DNA of 64,000 nucleotides. It comes from Motacilla alba alba (lineage: Eukaryota > Chordata > Aves > Passeriformes > Motacillidae). Each line of letters opens with the position of its first letter. The first letter of the stretch is position 1. A model generated the notes under the pieces. The model did not search any database. It had not been told where the DNA came from and saw only the letters and a list, made by a program, of their open reading frames with translations. The stretch is from positions 11,484,790-11,548,789 of the forward strand of contig NC_052017.1 of the NCBI RefSeq assembly GCF_015832195.1. The letters run 5' to 3'. This document shows, piece after piece, positions 10,231 through 20,126 of the stretch. The translations under genes were made by a program, and so were the position numbers.

Positions 10231-10961
10231 GAAGATTGTATAAATTAAGATATTGGGCCCATGGTCTCCTCAGGTCACTATGTGGCCCTACAATATAACT
10301 GAGGAGAGGGAATTTTAGTTTAAATTACCTGAAGTAGTGAGAGCTGTAATACAGCTTAATGGGGCAGTGTTTTTATAATATGAAACTGTGCTTCATCCCT
10401 CTGTGTGTGTAAAAAGGGCCTTGAAGGAATCTAAAGTGCAAAGCCCTGGCATTAAGTGAATAGTTGTATAAGGTGATGGCAGCCTAACCCTGTGAAGTCC
10501 TGTTCCAGTTGCCTTTTAGAAAAGGTTTTTGAGCAAATTATCTCCATAATTTTACCAGGTTTCATTTAAAGACTAGGTTATTCACTTCAAAAGCCTGAGA
10601 GTGAATTAATGTTTATATGATCTGAACCACCAGGGGATGGTATTGCCAGCGTCTGTACTCCAATAGCCAGAGCAACAATTCCTTACTGATCTTCAGCTTT
10701 CCTTATTATGTTTGAACACATAGTGTACTCAGCTGGGTGACTTCAGACCTGCTGACGTAGCAGTGACAGTAAAAATGCCGTATTTTTAACTGTGACTACC
10801 TAAGGTATCAGAAGTTTGTTATGTGAAGAGACAGGTGCTTACATAAGTTGTGTACATTACATTGAAGTAATGGCATTTCCCTTTATATGTCCCCATATTG
10901 CAGTGTTGTCAAAGCCTCTCATCCCTACTCTGATTTTTCATTTCCTGTCCCAGCAGTGTAA
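10231..10961. other. Gene-free DNA
   Basis: No gene or repeat recognised apart from a CTCF-like motif at 10627. Confidence 0.55.
10627..10640 (+). promoter_or_regulatory. CTCF-like motif
   Basis: CCACCAGGGGATGG matches 12 of 14 positions of the CTCF core CCASYAGRKGGCRS on the plus strand. Motif evidence only. Confidence 0.3.
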
Positions 10962-11521
10962 AATCATAGAATCATTTAGTTTGGAAAAGACTTTTAAGAT
11001 TATCAAGTCCAACCATTACCATCACACTGCCAAGTTCACCACTAAACCATGTCCCAAAGCAGCACATCTACATGCCTTTTAAATTCCTCCAGGACTGGTG
11101 ACTCAACTGTTTCTCTGTTCCAGTGATTGACAGCCGTTTCCATTAAAATATTTTTCCTAATATCGAATCTAAACTTCTCCTGATGCAGTTTAAGGTGATT
11201 TTCTCTCATCTCTTGTCACTAGGAGAAGAGGCTGATCCCCACCTGGCTGCACCCTCTTTTCATGGGGCTGTTGAGAGCAATGAGGTCTCCCCTGAGCCTC
11301 CTTTTCTCCAGGCTGAGCCCCCCAGGTTCCTCAGCTGCTCCTCACTGAACTTGTACTGCAGATCCTTCCCCAGCTCCCTTCCCTTCCCTGGACACAACTC
11401 AGCACCTCAGTCTCTGCCTTGTCAGGAGACGCCCAAACTGAACACAGGGTTCGAGGTGTGGCCTCGCCCGTGTGCAGTGCAGGGGAACAAAAACTTCCTC
11501 AGTCTTGCTGGCTACACAAGT
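10962..11521 (-). mobile_element. CR1 LINE, 3' portion (interrupted by an LTR)
   Basis: Reverse complement of a CR1 3' end, starting AATCATAGAATCATTTAGTT, then AGACTTTTAAGATTATCAAG, through CCTCCAGGACTGGTGACTCA and AGGTGTGGCCTCGCCCGTGT, to CTTCCTCAGTCTTGCTGGCT. The next CR1 motif, GATGCCATTGGCC, is found only after the LTR at 12077, so this element was split by it. Confidence 0.92.
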
Positions 11522-12076
11522 TGTGCTGGGTTTGACTGAGGAAGAAATAATTGTCTTCACAGGGGCGGGTATGGGGTTGTATTTTAGATTTTGCTGAACA
11601 CAGGGTTGATAATTTAGTGACTTTGAGCAGGGCTTACACTGAGCCAAGGCCTTTTCTGCTTTTCACACGGCCACAGTGGGCAGGAGGCTGGGGATGCCTG
11701 GGAGGGTGGGAGGAGACAGAGCCAGGACAGGTGACCCCCAACTGACCAAAGGGACATTCCAGACCATGTGACATCATGCTCAGTGTGTAAAGTGGGGGGA
11801 AGAAGGAGAAAAGGGGGATATTTGGAGTGATGGGGTCTTCACAAGTCACTGTCATGTGTGATGGGGCCCTGCTCTCCTCGAGATGGCTGAACACCTGCCT
11901 GCCATGGGAACCAGCAAATTTATTCCTTGTTTTTCTTTCTTTTGTGTTTGCTTTCACTGGGTCTTTATCTCAACCCACAAGTTTTACCCTTTTGATTTGC
12001 TTCTGCATCCCTCTGGTGGGACAGTGAGGGAGCGGCTGTGTGGGGCTTGGTTGTTGGCTGGGGTAAAACCACAACA
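11522..12076 (+). mobile_element. Solo LTR of an endogenous retrovirus (ERVL-like), inside a CR1
   Basis: About 555 bases from TGTGCTGGGTTTGACTGAGG to a 3' end GGGTAAAACCACAACA, typical TG...CA termini of an LTR family that I know as common in songbird and other bird genomes. The promoter region is degraded (GTGTGTAAAG at about 11782 where an intact copy has a TATA box). No internal retroviral sequence remains. Flanks CAAGT and CAAAC share three bases, so a target-site duplication is not convincing. A second copy lies at 16547 on the other strand. Confidence 0.8.
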
Positions 12077-12130
12077 CAAACCGTGATGCCATTGGCCATC
12101 TTGGCTACCTGAGCACCATGTGGGCCACCT
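12077..12130 (-). mobile_element. CR1 LINE, continuation after LTR insertion
   Basis: GATGCCATTGGCCATCTTGG, then CTACCTGAG, continues the CR1 consensus from where 10962-11521 stops. Similarity fades after about 12130. Confidence 0.8.
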
Positions 12131-13005
12131 GGGGAATCACATGCTGTAGCTGATTTGGGGTGATGCATGGGCTGATTGCTCAGCAAACTGAGCATGTCAG
12201 GGATAGGCTCTTCCTGCTTTTCCCTCATCTGAGCACTCGGCTTTTGTGTTGCTCATCTTGTCTCTTTAAACAAAACATAGAATCTAATATCCCTGGGACT
12301 TCTGTTCTCATCAGGTTCCATTGCAATTAGTTGGCAGAGGAGAGGGGAACTCGGTGATAGGCAGGAAAAGCATGAGCTGCAAGTCTAATTTTCTTAGCAA
12401 ACCAAGATGTACAAAGGATATCCAGTTAAAGTAATCAAAACATTCTCCAGTTCACTGACTCTTTCTGAAAAACAAGGCATGTTATACTCTATGTAGTACT
12501 TGGTTTTAGATTTTGTACTGGGTCTTAAACAGCTGTTTAAAATGCAGCACAAAATGCAACTTGACTTACACTTTATTATTGTAAACAAATGCTAAGCAGA
12601 AACCATCTGTATCTTCTACTGTTAATGTCTACATGGTGCTGCAGTTGGCCAGCTCTTATAAACACGTTGTAGACACGAGACACAATTTCATGTCTTGTTA
12701 AATGTCTTTGTCGTGTCATCATTTTGTACCATTGCAATTAAACTTTAAAATGTGGGTTATTTTTCTGAAGATTGGAGTCAAAACACTTCAGAAATGTTCA
12801 AGATTGTGCACTATTTTTTTTTAATTTTCTCAAAACCCTTGTTTTCAGTTAATCCTCAAATATCATGGGTCAAACAATTTCTGCTAACTTACATATGGCA
12901 TGATAAGTCATATACTGAAATAAACAGCATTTCATGAAGTACAAACCAGTGCAATATTGTCCCATGGCTTTTGTTCTTTATGTTCTTTTTCTGCTTTCTC
13001 CATAG
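12131..13005. other. Gene-free AT-rich DNA
   Basis: No gene or repeat recognised. It ends in a strong polypyrimidine tract and AG at 12975-13005. Confidence 0.55.
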
Positions 13006-13157
13006 CTTCAGTTACAGTGGCAGCTGATTGGAAGGAGAGGTGCACAAGTACTGCTACCACAACAAAAGCATCCTTCTGACAGAGCTGCAGCTTCTGCAGT
13101 CCCTGAGTTTCATCAGCGTACAGGCAACGCTGTAAATCTCATGGGAGCTACACCTAG
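13006..13157 (+). other. Exon-like open segment, possible unannotated exon
   Basis: A near-ideal acceptor (TTTTTCTGCTTTCTCCATAG) is followed by 152 bases open in one frame only, then CACCTAG/GTGAGG, a good donor. The frame gives 50 residues (LQLQWQLIGRRGAQVLLP..., ending AVNLMGATP), which I do not recognise, with no start codon at its head. It could be a lncRNA exon, a coding exon of an unknown transcript, or chance. An open frame of this size has roughly a one-in-four chance of arising by luck. Confidence 0.2.
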
Positions 13158-14250
13158 GTGAGGTTGCAGAACTGAGGCAGAGTCTTTATCATGCACATTT
13201 CACTTCTACTTACAGTTTTCAGGACATGTAAGTCTCTCTCCTTTGAATAATCCATAAAGTCTTCAAATAGGCAACATGACCTAATCTGCTGAATGATCTC
13301 ATGCTTTGTCAGATGTAAAATGTTATCCAAAGTGAATGAAATGAGATTATTTGAAGTTTTGAAAAGATGTCTCTGAAATGTATGAACATATTTGTTTCAT
13401 CTTCTGCATGTAACCCAAATAAAGAGCCCATTATGATGTACTCCACACAGTATACAGTTCATTATGTTCAGCAACATGTCTCTCCCTTCATGTATTAAAG
13501 CAAAGTATTCTCTTTCATCTTTGTTCCTGATAAAGACCTGCCACCTTTTACTGCTTAATAATTGAAGGCAACCTACTACAGAATTTTAGTGTTGGATGAC
13601 TGCCTGCAACAATAATATGAAAACTGAGTTAGTATTTTTGATGGCTTTAGTAGTTATTAAAACTGAAGACTGTATGTCATGACTCCAGGAATCTTAGCTT
13701 TGCCACTGACTTACAAAAAGAAACTCTGACCTTGCTAAGGTTAATGGTCACTTCTGCATCACTATAATCTCTACTTCAGTCATCAAGTCTCTCTGTCTCA
13801 CTGTTTTTCAAGGGAATCATGAGATTGCTATTCTTATCTGTTTTATATATAATAGGATTGCATTAATTGATCAGTAGAACTCAGGAGCAATATTAATTTC
13901 TTTGTCAGAAACCTATGTGTTGACATATATAGCTGAAACTTCTTCTGGAGTTCCAGGAAAGTTGGCACACTTTTTAGAGAAATGCAAATTTATTTGTATA
14001 CATTTGAAATTCAAATATATGTGGCTCTTAATCCTTCATTATTACTTTCAAAATGAGGCAATTTTCTGAAATATTTATTTTGCATAAATGGATTTCCTAC
14101 ACAAATGGATCTAGTTTAAACACAGACTAAGTCACCTCTGTGGTGATTTTATACATTTTGAAAACTTTCGGGGTTTTTTTGTGTTAGCTTTCTTGGCAAC
14201 AAGAAAAGTAATTCAGCAGTGAATCTTTCTTAAGAGCAGCAAATTCTCTA

Positions 14251-14294
14251 AAGCTTGCTTTTTTGCTCATTTTGATCAAAATCGTAGCAAAAGC
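14251..14294. repeat. Palindrome with flanking inverted repeat
   Basis: ATTTTGATCAAAAT at 14269-14282 is a perfect 14-bp palindrome. It is flanked by GCTTTTTTGCT on the left and AGCAAAAGC on the right, which are partly complementary, so a longer imperfect hairpin is possible. Confidence 0.6.
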
Positions 14295-15463
14295 AGTATT
14301 AAAAGAACTCATGATGTTAGCTTGTAGCTATAGCCTTCTGAATTGTTAAAACAAACAAATGAGGAGCATTTCAGTGTGGATTTCATCCATATGTATGGGG
14401 AATGTACATGTCACTCAGCTTTCTATCCCTTTACAATGTCACCTCCCATGTCTTTCACAAACAAATGAAGAATGAAGAGGATGTGAAAAAAATGCTGATC
14501 AAATCAAGGACCACTCTGCAAATAGGGTCAGCACAGCAAGGTTTCAGTTACGGGTTTGTCCTTTCATTTTATCAGGAGAAACTGGACTGAACTATGACTA
14601 ATGGGGTATGAAGTCACAAACAGAAAAATTCCAGCCTGAAGTTGTGAGGCTATGACAAAAGGGAACTAAAAAGAGACTGGAAGACTCTCATTAAAAAATG
14701 TGCAGCTGGAAATGTGGAATCCTTGGAGCCTCCAAATCTTACTGAAAATAAAATATATATCATATTTTTCACTTTACCCATTCTAAATACTTCACATTTC
14801 TGTACTTAGCAAGTCAGAAAAAGGCGCTCTGTTTCTGGAGCATCAAATATTGTTTTTTAATTTTCCCTATAAGATGAATACCCAGTAAAAACACCAAGGC
14901 CAGGCAGCATGTGTCAGTACGCTATGTCTCTAGAGTGACAGCTGAGCACAAAAGTGAACATGATAATAACTTTGACTTATTCAACTCTTAAACATAACTT
15001 AGGGTGCAATTGCATCCAGATGAGGCAATGTCTCATACAGGGCTGCTCTGGGCCAAAGCTTTTGCCCTCTTGCAATTTGTGTGCCATTATTATGATAAGC
15101 TCTTCTATTGTGGTTAACTCAAGCACATACCGTATGCCATTCAAAACAGAACCAACAGAGCTTTCAATAAATGCAATAATGTACATCCTGAATGTCAGAT
15201 ACAGCATCAAGCATTAGAAAAATCACCGTACGTGGAAAAATCATTGAATATATATGCCCCAGGCCTGTTTACAGATACAGTTCTTTCAGTAATTTATCTA
15301 TTAAAAGTAGAGCTCACCAAACTCACATTTTGCCTTCAGATAACTGTGTTTGGCTAAAATAAACTATTTAACTGTGTGCTGTGTAATGTATCAAGTACCC
15401 GTGTATGTCGTACATGTGCAAACTATTTAAACTAGCAAGCATGCCAAGAATACATCCAGTTTG

Positions 15464-15505
15464 AGATTATAGATTATAGATTGTAGAATGTCAGTTATAG
15501 ATTGG
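15464..15505. repeat. GATTATA-type short tandem repeat
   Basis: GATTATAGATTATAGATTGTAG followed by a degenerate unit near 15495, period 7. Confidence 0.7.
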
Positions 15506-16546
15506 AGATTCTGCTCTCTTAATGTTGGCCCCAAACCTTCTTCTGGTACATCAACAGTTTCCAGGGAAAGGTTTGATACAATTAAATTATGAGAAGGACA
15601 GCATCTATTTGCAAAACTGAACAGTTATATTTTCTGCTTAACACATTGTTCAAAATTAGAAGATATAAAGTTGAGCAAGGAATTCAAATACATTTTCATT
15701 TTCAAAAATAACAATTTTGCACAAATAGGCTTTGAAATAATATCTCATGGGTAAGCTTGTTTTGAGAGAAGATTAATTGGAGAATTACATAATGTTGTTA
15801 GTAAGCAATTAAAATTCAACAGAGCCTTAAAATTTACACCTTAGGGAACGCTGGTCAAATTTACACATCTTTCAAAAATAAAAGTACAAACTGCTTCCGA
15901 AATGCTATTACATGCCATGCATATTTAAGAGTTTTCTGCTAAATGATCCGTTTAGCATTGCTTAAATTATCTTAGGAATACTCTTTCAGTTTGGTGACTT
16001 TGGAGCTGTCAAAAAATTATTTGTCCTCCACAACCAAACATGTTTTGTTACATGCAATCCATTCCTTGGATGACAATTTTGCTTTCTTCACACATATTAA
16101 TGGTTCATTTTTTTAAGGAACCAGTACTGACAGTGGAGAATTTTAAATTGGTATGATAGTAGGTGTTGAATTAGTGAAAAGTTATAAAACTCCTCCATCT
16201 TCCATACCTTTGGAGACTGTGGAGAAGGTAGAAGGAAAACGAATAGAATGCAAAACAAAGCTGATGGGTATTTGTACCACACATAGTGTAATTAAAGCTG
16301 GCCAGAGAACAGGGAAAGAGAGGAAAGCTAAACTGAGGCTATGCCATGGGAAGGGGTGATATCAGTTTTAGGTGAGATCGAGGATCATGGCAGACTTAAT
16401 GCTCAAGAAATAGTATTGGAAAGTAACACCTGATTTGTTCCAGGAGAGTCACAATTTGCAAGTTTGTAGCTCCAGAAGCTCCTGAATCATCTTACAGAGA
16501 GCTTTAGAGTTCAAACTGATAGCTTTAGTGTTTAGTTTTTGCAATG

Positions 16547-17119
16547 TGTTTCATGGTTTGACCTCAGACAGCAACTAAGCCCCACACAGCTGCTCACACA
16601 CCCTCCCCCAGTGGGATAGAAGAGAGAATTGGGAGAGTAAAAGTGAGGAAACTCATGGGTTAAGATAAAGACAGTTTCATAGGTGGGAGGAAAAGCTGCA
16701 TGTGCAAGCAGAGGAAAACAGGGAGTTTGTTCCCTGCTTCCCATGTGCAGGCAGGTGTTCAGCCATGCCCAGGAAAGCAGGGTTCCATCATGTGTCATGG
16801 TGACTTGGCATGACAAACTCCACCACTGTGAATGTCCCCACCACCACCTTCCTCATACAGATTTGTACACTGAGCATGGTGTCACATGGTGTGGGACATC
16901 CCTTGGGTCAGCTGGGATCAGCTGTCCCCTTTGTCTTGACCCCCAGCCTCCTTGCTGGTGGGGCAGGGTGAGAAGCAGAAAAGGCTTTGCCTATCAGCAC
17001 TGCTGAGCAACAGCTAGAACATCTGTGTGTTATCAACCGTTTCCAGCTCAAATGCAGAGCACAGCCCCATACTAGCTATTGGGAAGAAAATTAACTCTGT
17101 CCTAGCCAAAACCAGCATG
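16547..17119 (-). mobile_element. Solo LTR of an endogenous retrovirus (ERVL-like)
   Basis: Second copy of the LTR family seen at 11522, here in opposite orientation. It starts TGTTTCATGGTTTGACCTCA, includes TGGGTTAAGATAAAGACAGT and CAGGCAGGTGTTCAGCCATG, and ends CTAGCCAAAACCAGCA. No internal retroviral region flanks it, so it is a solo LTR left by recombination. No clear target-site duplication was found. Confidence 0.82.
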
Positions 17120-19991
17120 GACAGCTCCCAGCTTGCACACAGCCCTGTCCTGCTAGCATCCCTGCAGCCCAGGAATTTCCATGACCTGAGCCATTTCACA
17201 CATGAGCTGCAGTGAAGGATTTGTGAGCCCAAGAGAGCCAGTTGTTGGTCCCCAAGCCTCTGGAGAATGATGGCTCATCCTCATATCTTAAAACCTCCTG
17301 GATATAGGATTGAGTCCTGTTTTGCAGCATTACTTCTACTCCAGTCTTATTTAAAGCTGATGCCATCACCCTTTTTTATGGCAAAGCCTTGGCTTAACCT
17401 CCACTTTCTTGTCGGTCACCCTGCTGGTTTTAGCTTCCCTCCTTTTGCTGCTTCAATTGCATTATCGATTGGGCTGCCTCCAGGAGCAGCTTTTGTTTGA
17501 CACAGTTGGCAGTGAGACAAGCCGAGCACTTAGAGCTCATTAGGTGGGTGGGATTAGATTCTAAAGCTAAAATCTGACGCCGCAGCAAAGTGATAAAACT
17601 CCTCCAATGCTATTCACAACCTTCTCTGAAAATTGAAGGCAGTTACTGCATTTGCAATTTATGATTTGCTGTCTTAAAAGATCTCTGTAGAGATGTGGTT
17701 TTCCACTGAAATTATACAAAATTTTCATTATGTGGTCTAGGCTGAATTTTTGTTGTTTATCTTTCTAGAAAACTGTCCGTGCCATGACAGAACTTTGCAA
17801 TGTGATTATTTTAATTTGAAACTGAAAGCAAAATCTAGGTTTGCAAATGGAGCAAAAAAGGGTATTTTAAGTGCCATAAAACTGCCGTCATCACTGAAAA
17901 ACCAAGCTGAAGGAATTCTGTAATAGGAACAGAAACAGGTAGTATTCTTGCTAAACAAAGAGGAACAATATCTCCTTGTTCACAGCATAGTGAAGATAAG
18001 TCTATGTTTGTGTGATACAAGACAACACCGTGTTCCAGATCCCTCTGCCAGCTTCAAGTTTTTTGGTGTGGCTGAAGGGCAGAGCACAGTCCTGTGCAGA
18101 GATACTCATCTGAGTTACAGAAACAGTGTGATTCTCATTCCATGGCAAAAACATCTCCTTAAGACAAGGTGCAATGTGACACTGGTACATTTGTAATGCC
18201 TTTAGTTTTGTGGCTGGCCTGTCCATCCCTCCACTGCTTGGTGCACACATACCTGGAATTAATGAATACTTGTGAAGAGTAGAGCTATGATATAGCATGA
18301 AAAGGCCATGAAGAGATGGAACAGCCTATGTACACATTTGGCTTTAAGCAGCACATGGAAAATAAGAGCCCAATGTTGAGTGTCCTGAGAGGTACCAGGA
18401 ATATCAGTTTATGGTGTACTAGCTATTTTCAGCACTAAATAACACTGTGGAAAAAAACAGTGCGTGATCAAAGTATTGATTAATTAGCAATTAGTTAATT
18501 ATCTTCAGTCATATTTTCTGTGCTGGGTTTTTATACCAGTTAAAGTTTCTAAACGTAGTTTTGTGAAATAAAATGCAATGATTGATATCTAATGAGTATT
18601 TCTCTAATGGAGACAGGACATATGAGATATGTCCCACTCAGCAGACTGGGCAGGAGTAATCTAGAAGGAAGATAACTGAATTGTGAAGAAACAACCTGAA
18701 GAGTCAAAGCCAAGACTGCAGAGTCTCTGTAAAACTTCCTGGCTGTTACAGCTCCAAAGGGAACCACAAACAAGAAAAGAGTGGAGGCCTCTCAGCTTCA
18801 GATGTAAGAAAACAAAGTTCGAGCACTCACTGATCGGTAAATACTGCCCTGTGCAAAACATCATTCTTTAATTAAAACTCTTCCTGTCTGTCAAGGGAGA
18901 GGACACCATGCGGTTTTGCTGGCAGCTACCTTTAACCAATAGATTGTAGCATTCTCTATATGCAATATTTTCTTAAAGAACCGGAAGGTTGTGGTTGAAA
19001 GGAATGAATGTTTCTGCCCTTTGCACCCTTGAACAGAGGGAAACACTAATTGTCCATGAGGAAACAGCCAGCTCGGTTTTCCCATGGCCACTCAAGCTGT
19101 TGCACATCTGCACAGAATTAAAAGTTATACTTCCCAACCAAATATGCATACATATGTAAACTGTGCATTTATTAGTTGTGGTTGTGTTTAAAGGCCATGA
19201 TTAAAGATCGCAATCTTCTTGCCTAAAGGACTTCACATGAAAATAAAAGGACTGTTTTTGTCCCCAGACTGGCTGAGGAAAATCCAGTTGGAATACTTCC
19301 CCATTATGAACTATGATTAAGCAATGCCTTGAAAAGAATGTAATGAAAACATTCTCTATCATTTTCAATTGCAGTTTTCCAATTAAATCAGAGCATAACC
19401 TATTTGACAATTAGCACACAATGATGTCTGTCCCTAATGGTAAAAAAATACCAGTTTGACTTTGCTATGATGAAAGCTTTTACTTTGCAAGGGTTGATGC
19501 ACTCACGTGTTTGGAACTAGGCTGATATCAGATATGTCCAGCTGGAATATACATCCCACTCACTGATGGAATCTAGTGAGGGGTGTTTTCTGTGGGCGAA
19601 GTTCACCAGAAAGGAAATGGAAAAGGGGCCAATATCGTAAGGCATTTCGAGCTGCACAAAGAATACTCCATATGTTAGGTTCTGAAATCAGCAGGCAGAG
19701 TGCTGAATGACACAGGGTGGCAGCACAGATCAACAATACTGCCTTCTGCCCATAGAAAGCATAATAAATCCCCGTGTCCTTGCAGAAATTTGTGATTTTT
19801 ATTGGGGCTATTTTGTTCATGGTTTATTGTCACTGTGTGATAGTTTTCCGTAAAAGATTGTTCACCTCAAGTTGGATTGAAGTCAAGGTAATTACTCTGG
19901 CTCATTCTAGTGCTAAATTAAGTCATTACTGGGTAAAGAAACAAGTTCCTCGGGTGGACAATGTTAGACATTCCAGGTGAAATCCTGGAAC
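17120..19991. other. Gene-free unique DNA with candidate regulatory cluster
   Basis: No gene or transposon recognised. It includes the TCF and homeodomain motif cluster at 18466-18502. Confidence 0.5.
18466..18502. promoter_or_regulatory. TCF/LEF plus homeodomain (TAAT) motif cluster
   Basis: GATCAAAG (TCF/LEF core) at 18466-18473 is followed at once by GATTAATTAGCAATTAG and TTAATTAT, three overlapping TAAT or ATTA homeodomain cores in 25 bases. Dense motif clusters of this kind are common in developmental enhancers, but AT-rich DNA also makes them by chance. Confidence 0.3.
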
Positions 19992-20045
19992 ATTGTTGAA
20001 ATCAAATGAGTGGGTTTTTATGGACTTCAATGGGACCTGGATTTC
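19992..20045. repeat. Possible old amniote interspersed repeat remnant
   Basis: GAAATCAAATGAG...TGGACTTCAATGGGACCTGG resembles the "gaagtcaatgg...gacttcaatggga" phrase of an old repeat abundant in turtles and crocodilians. Family name not assignable from sequence alone. Confidence 0.3.
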
Positions 20046-20098
20046 AATGCTAGTCTAGGAGTTTTCAGCAGATCAAAGGAAAGGGCAGTAAGATTCAG

Positions 20099-20126
20099 GC
20101 ATTTAAGTCATTTAAGTCACTTAGGT
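20099..20126. repeat. 9-bp tandem repeat
   Basis: CATTTAAGT, CATTTAAGT, CACTTAGGT in a row. Confidence 0.75.

Larger units (their letters stand above)
13158..16546. other. Gene-free AT-rich DNA
   Basis: No gene or transposon recognised. It holds a 14-bp palindrome at 14269 and a short GATTATA tandem at 15464. A stretch at about 13690-13730 is faintly MIR-like, too weak to call. Confidence 0.55.

Noticed and set aside
11183..11539. 118-codon plus-strand open frame
   Set aside because: It is the antisense of a CR1 3' region, which is GC-rich and often open by chance.
13690..13730. MIR-like similarity (CTTTGCCACTGACTTAC)
   Set aside because: The match is limited to about 20 bases, too short and diverged to call.
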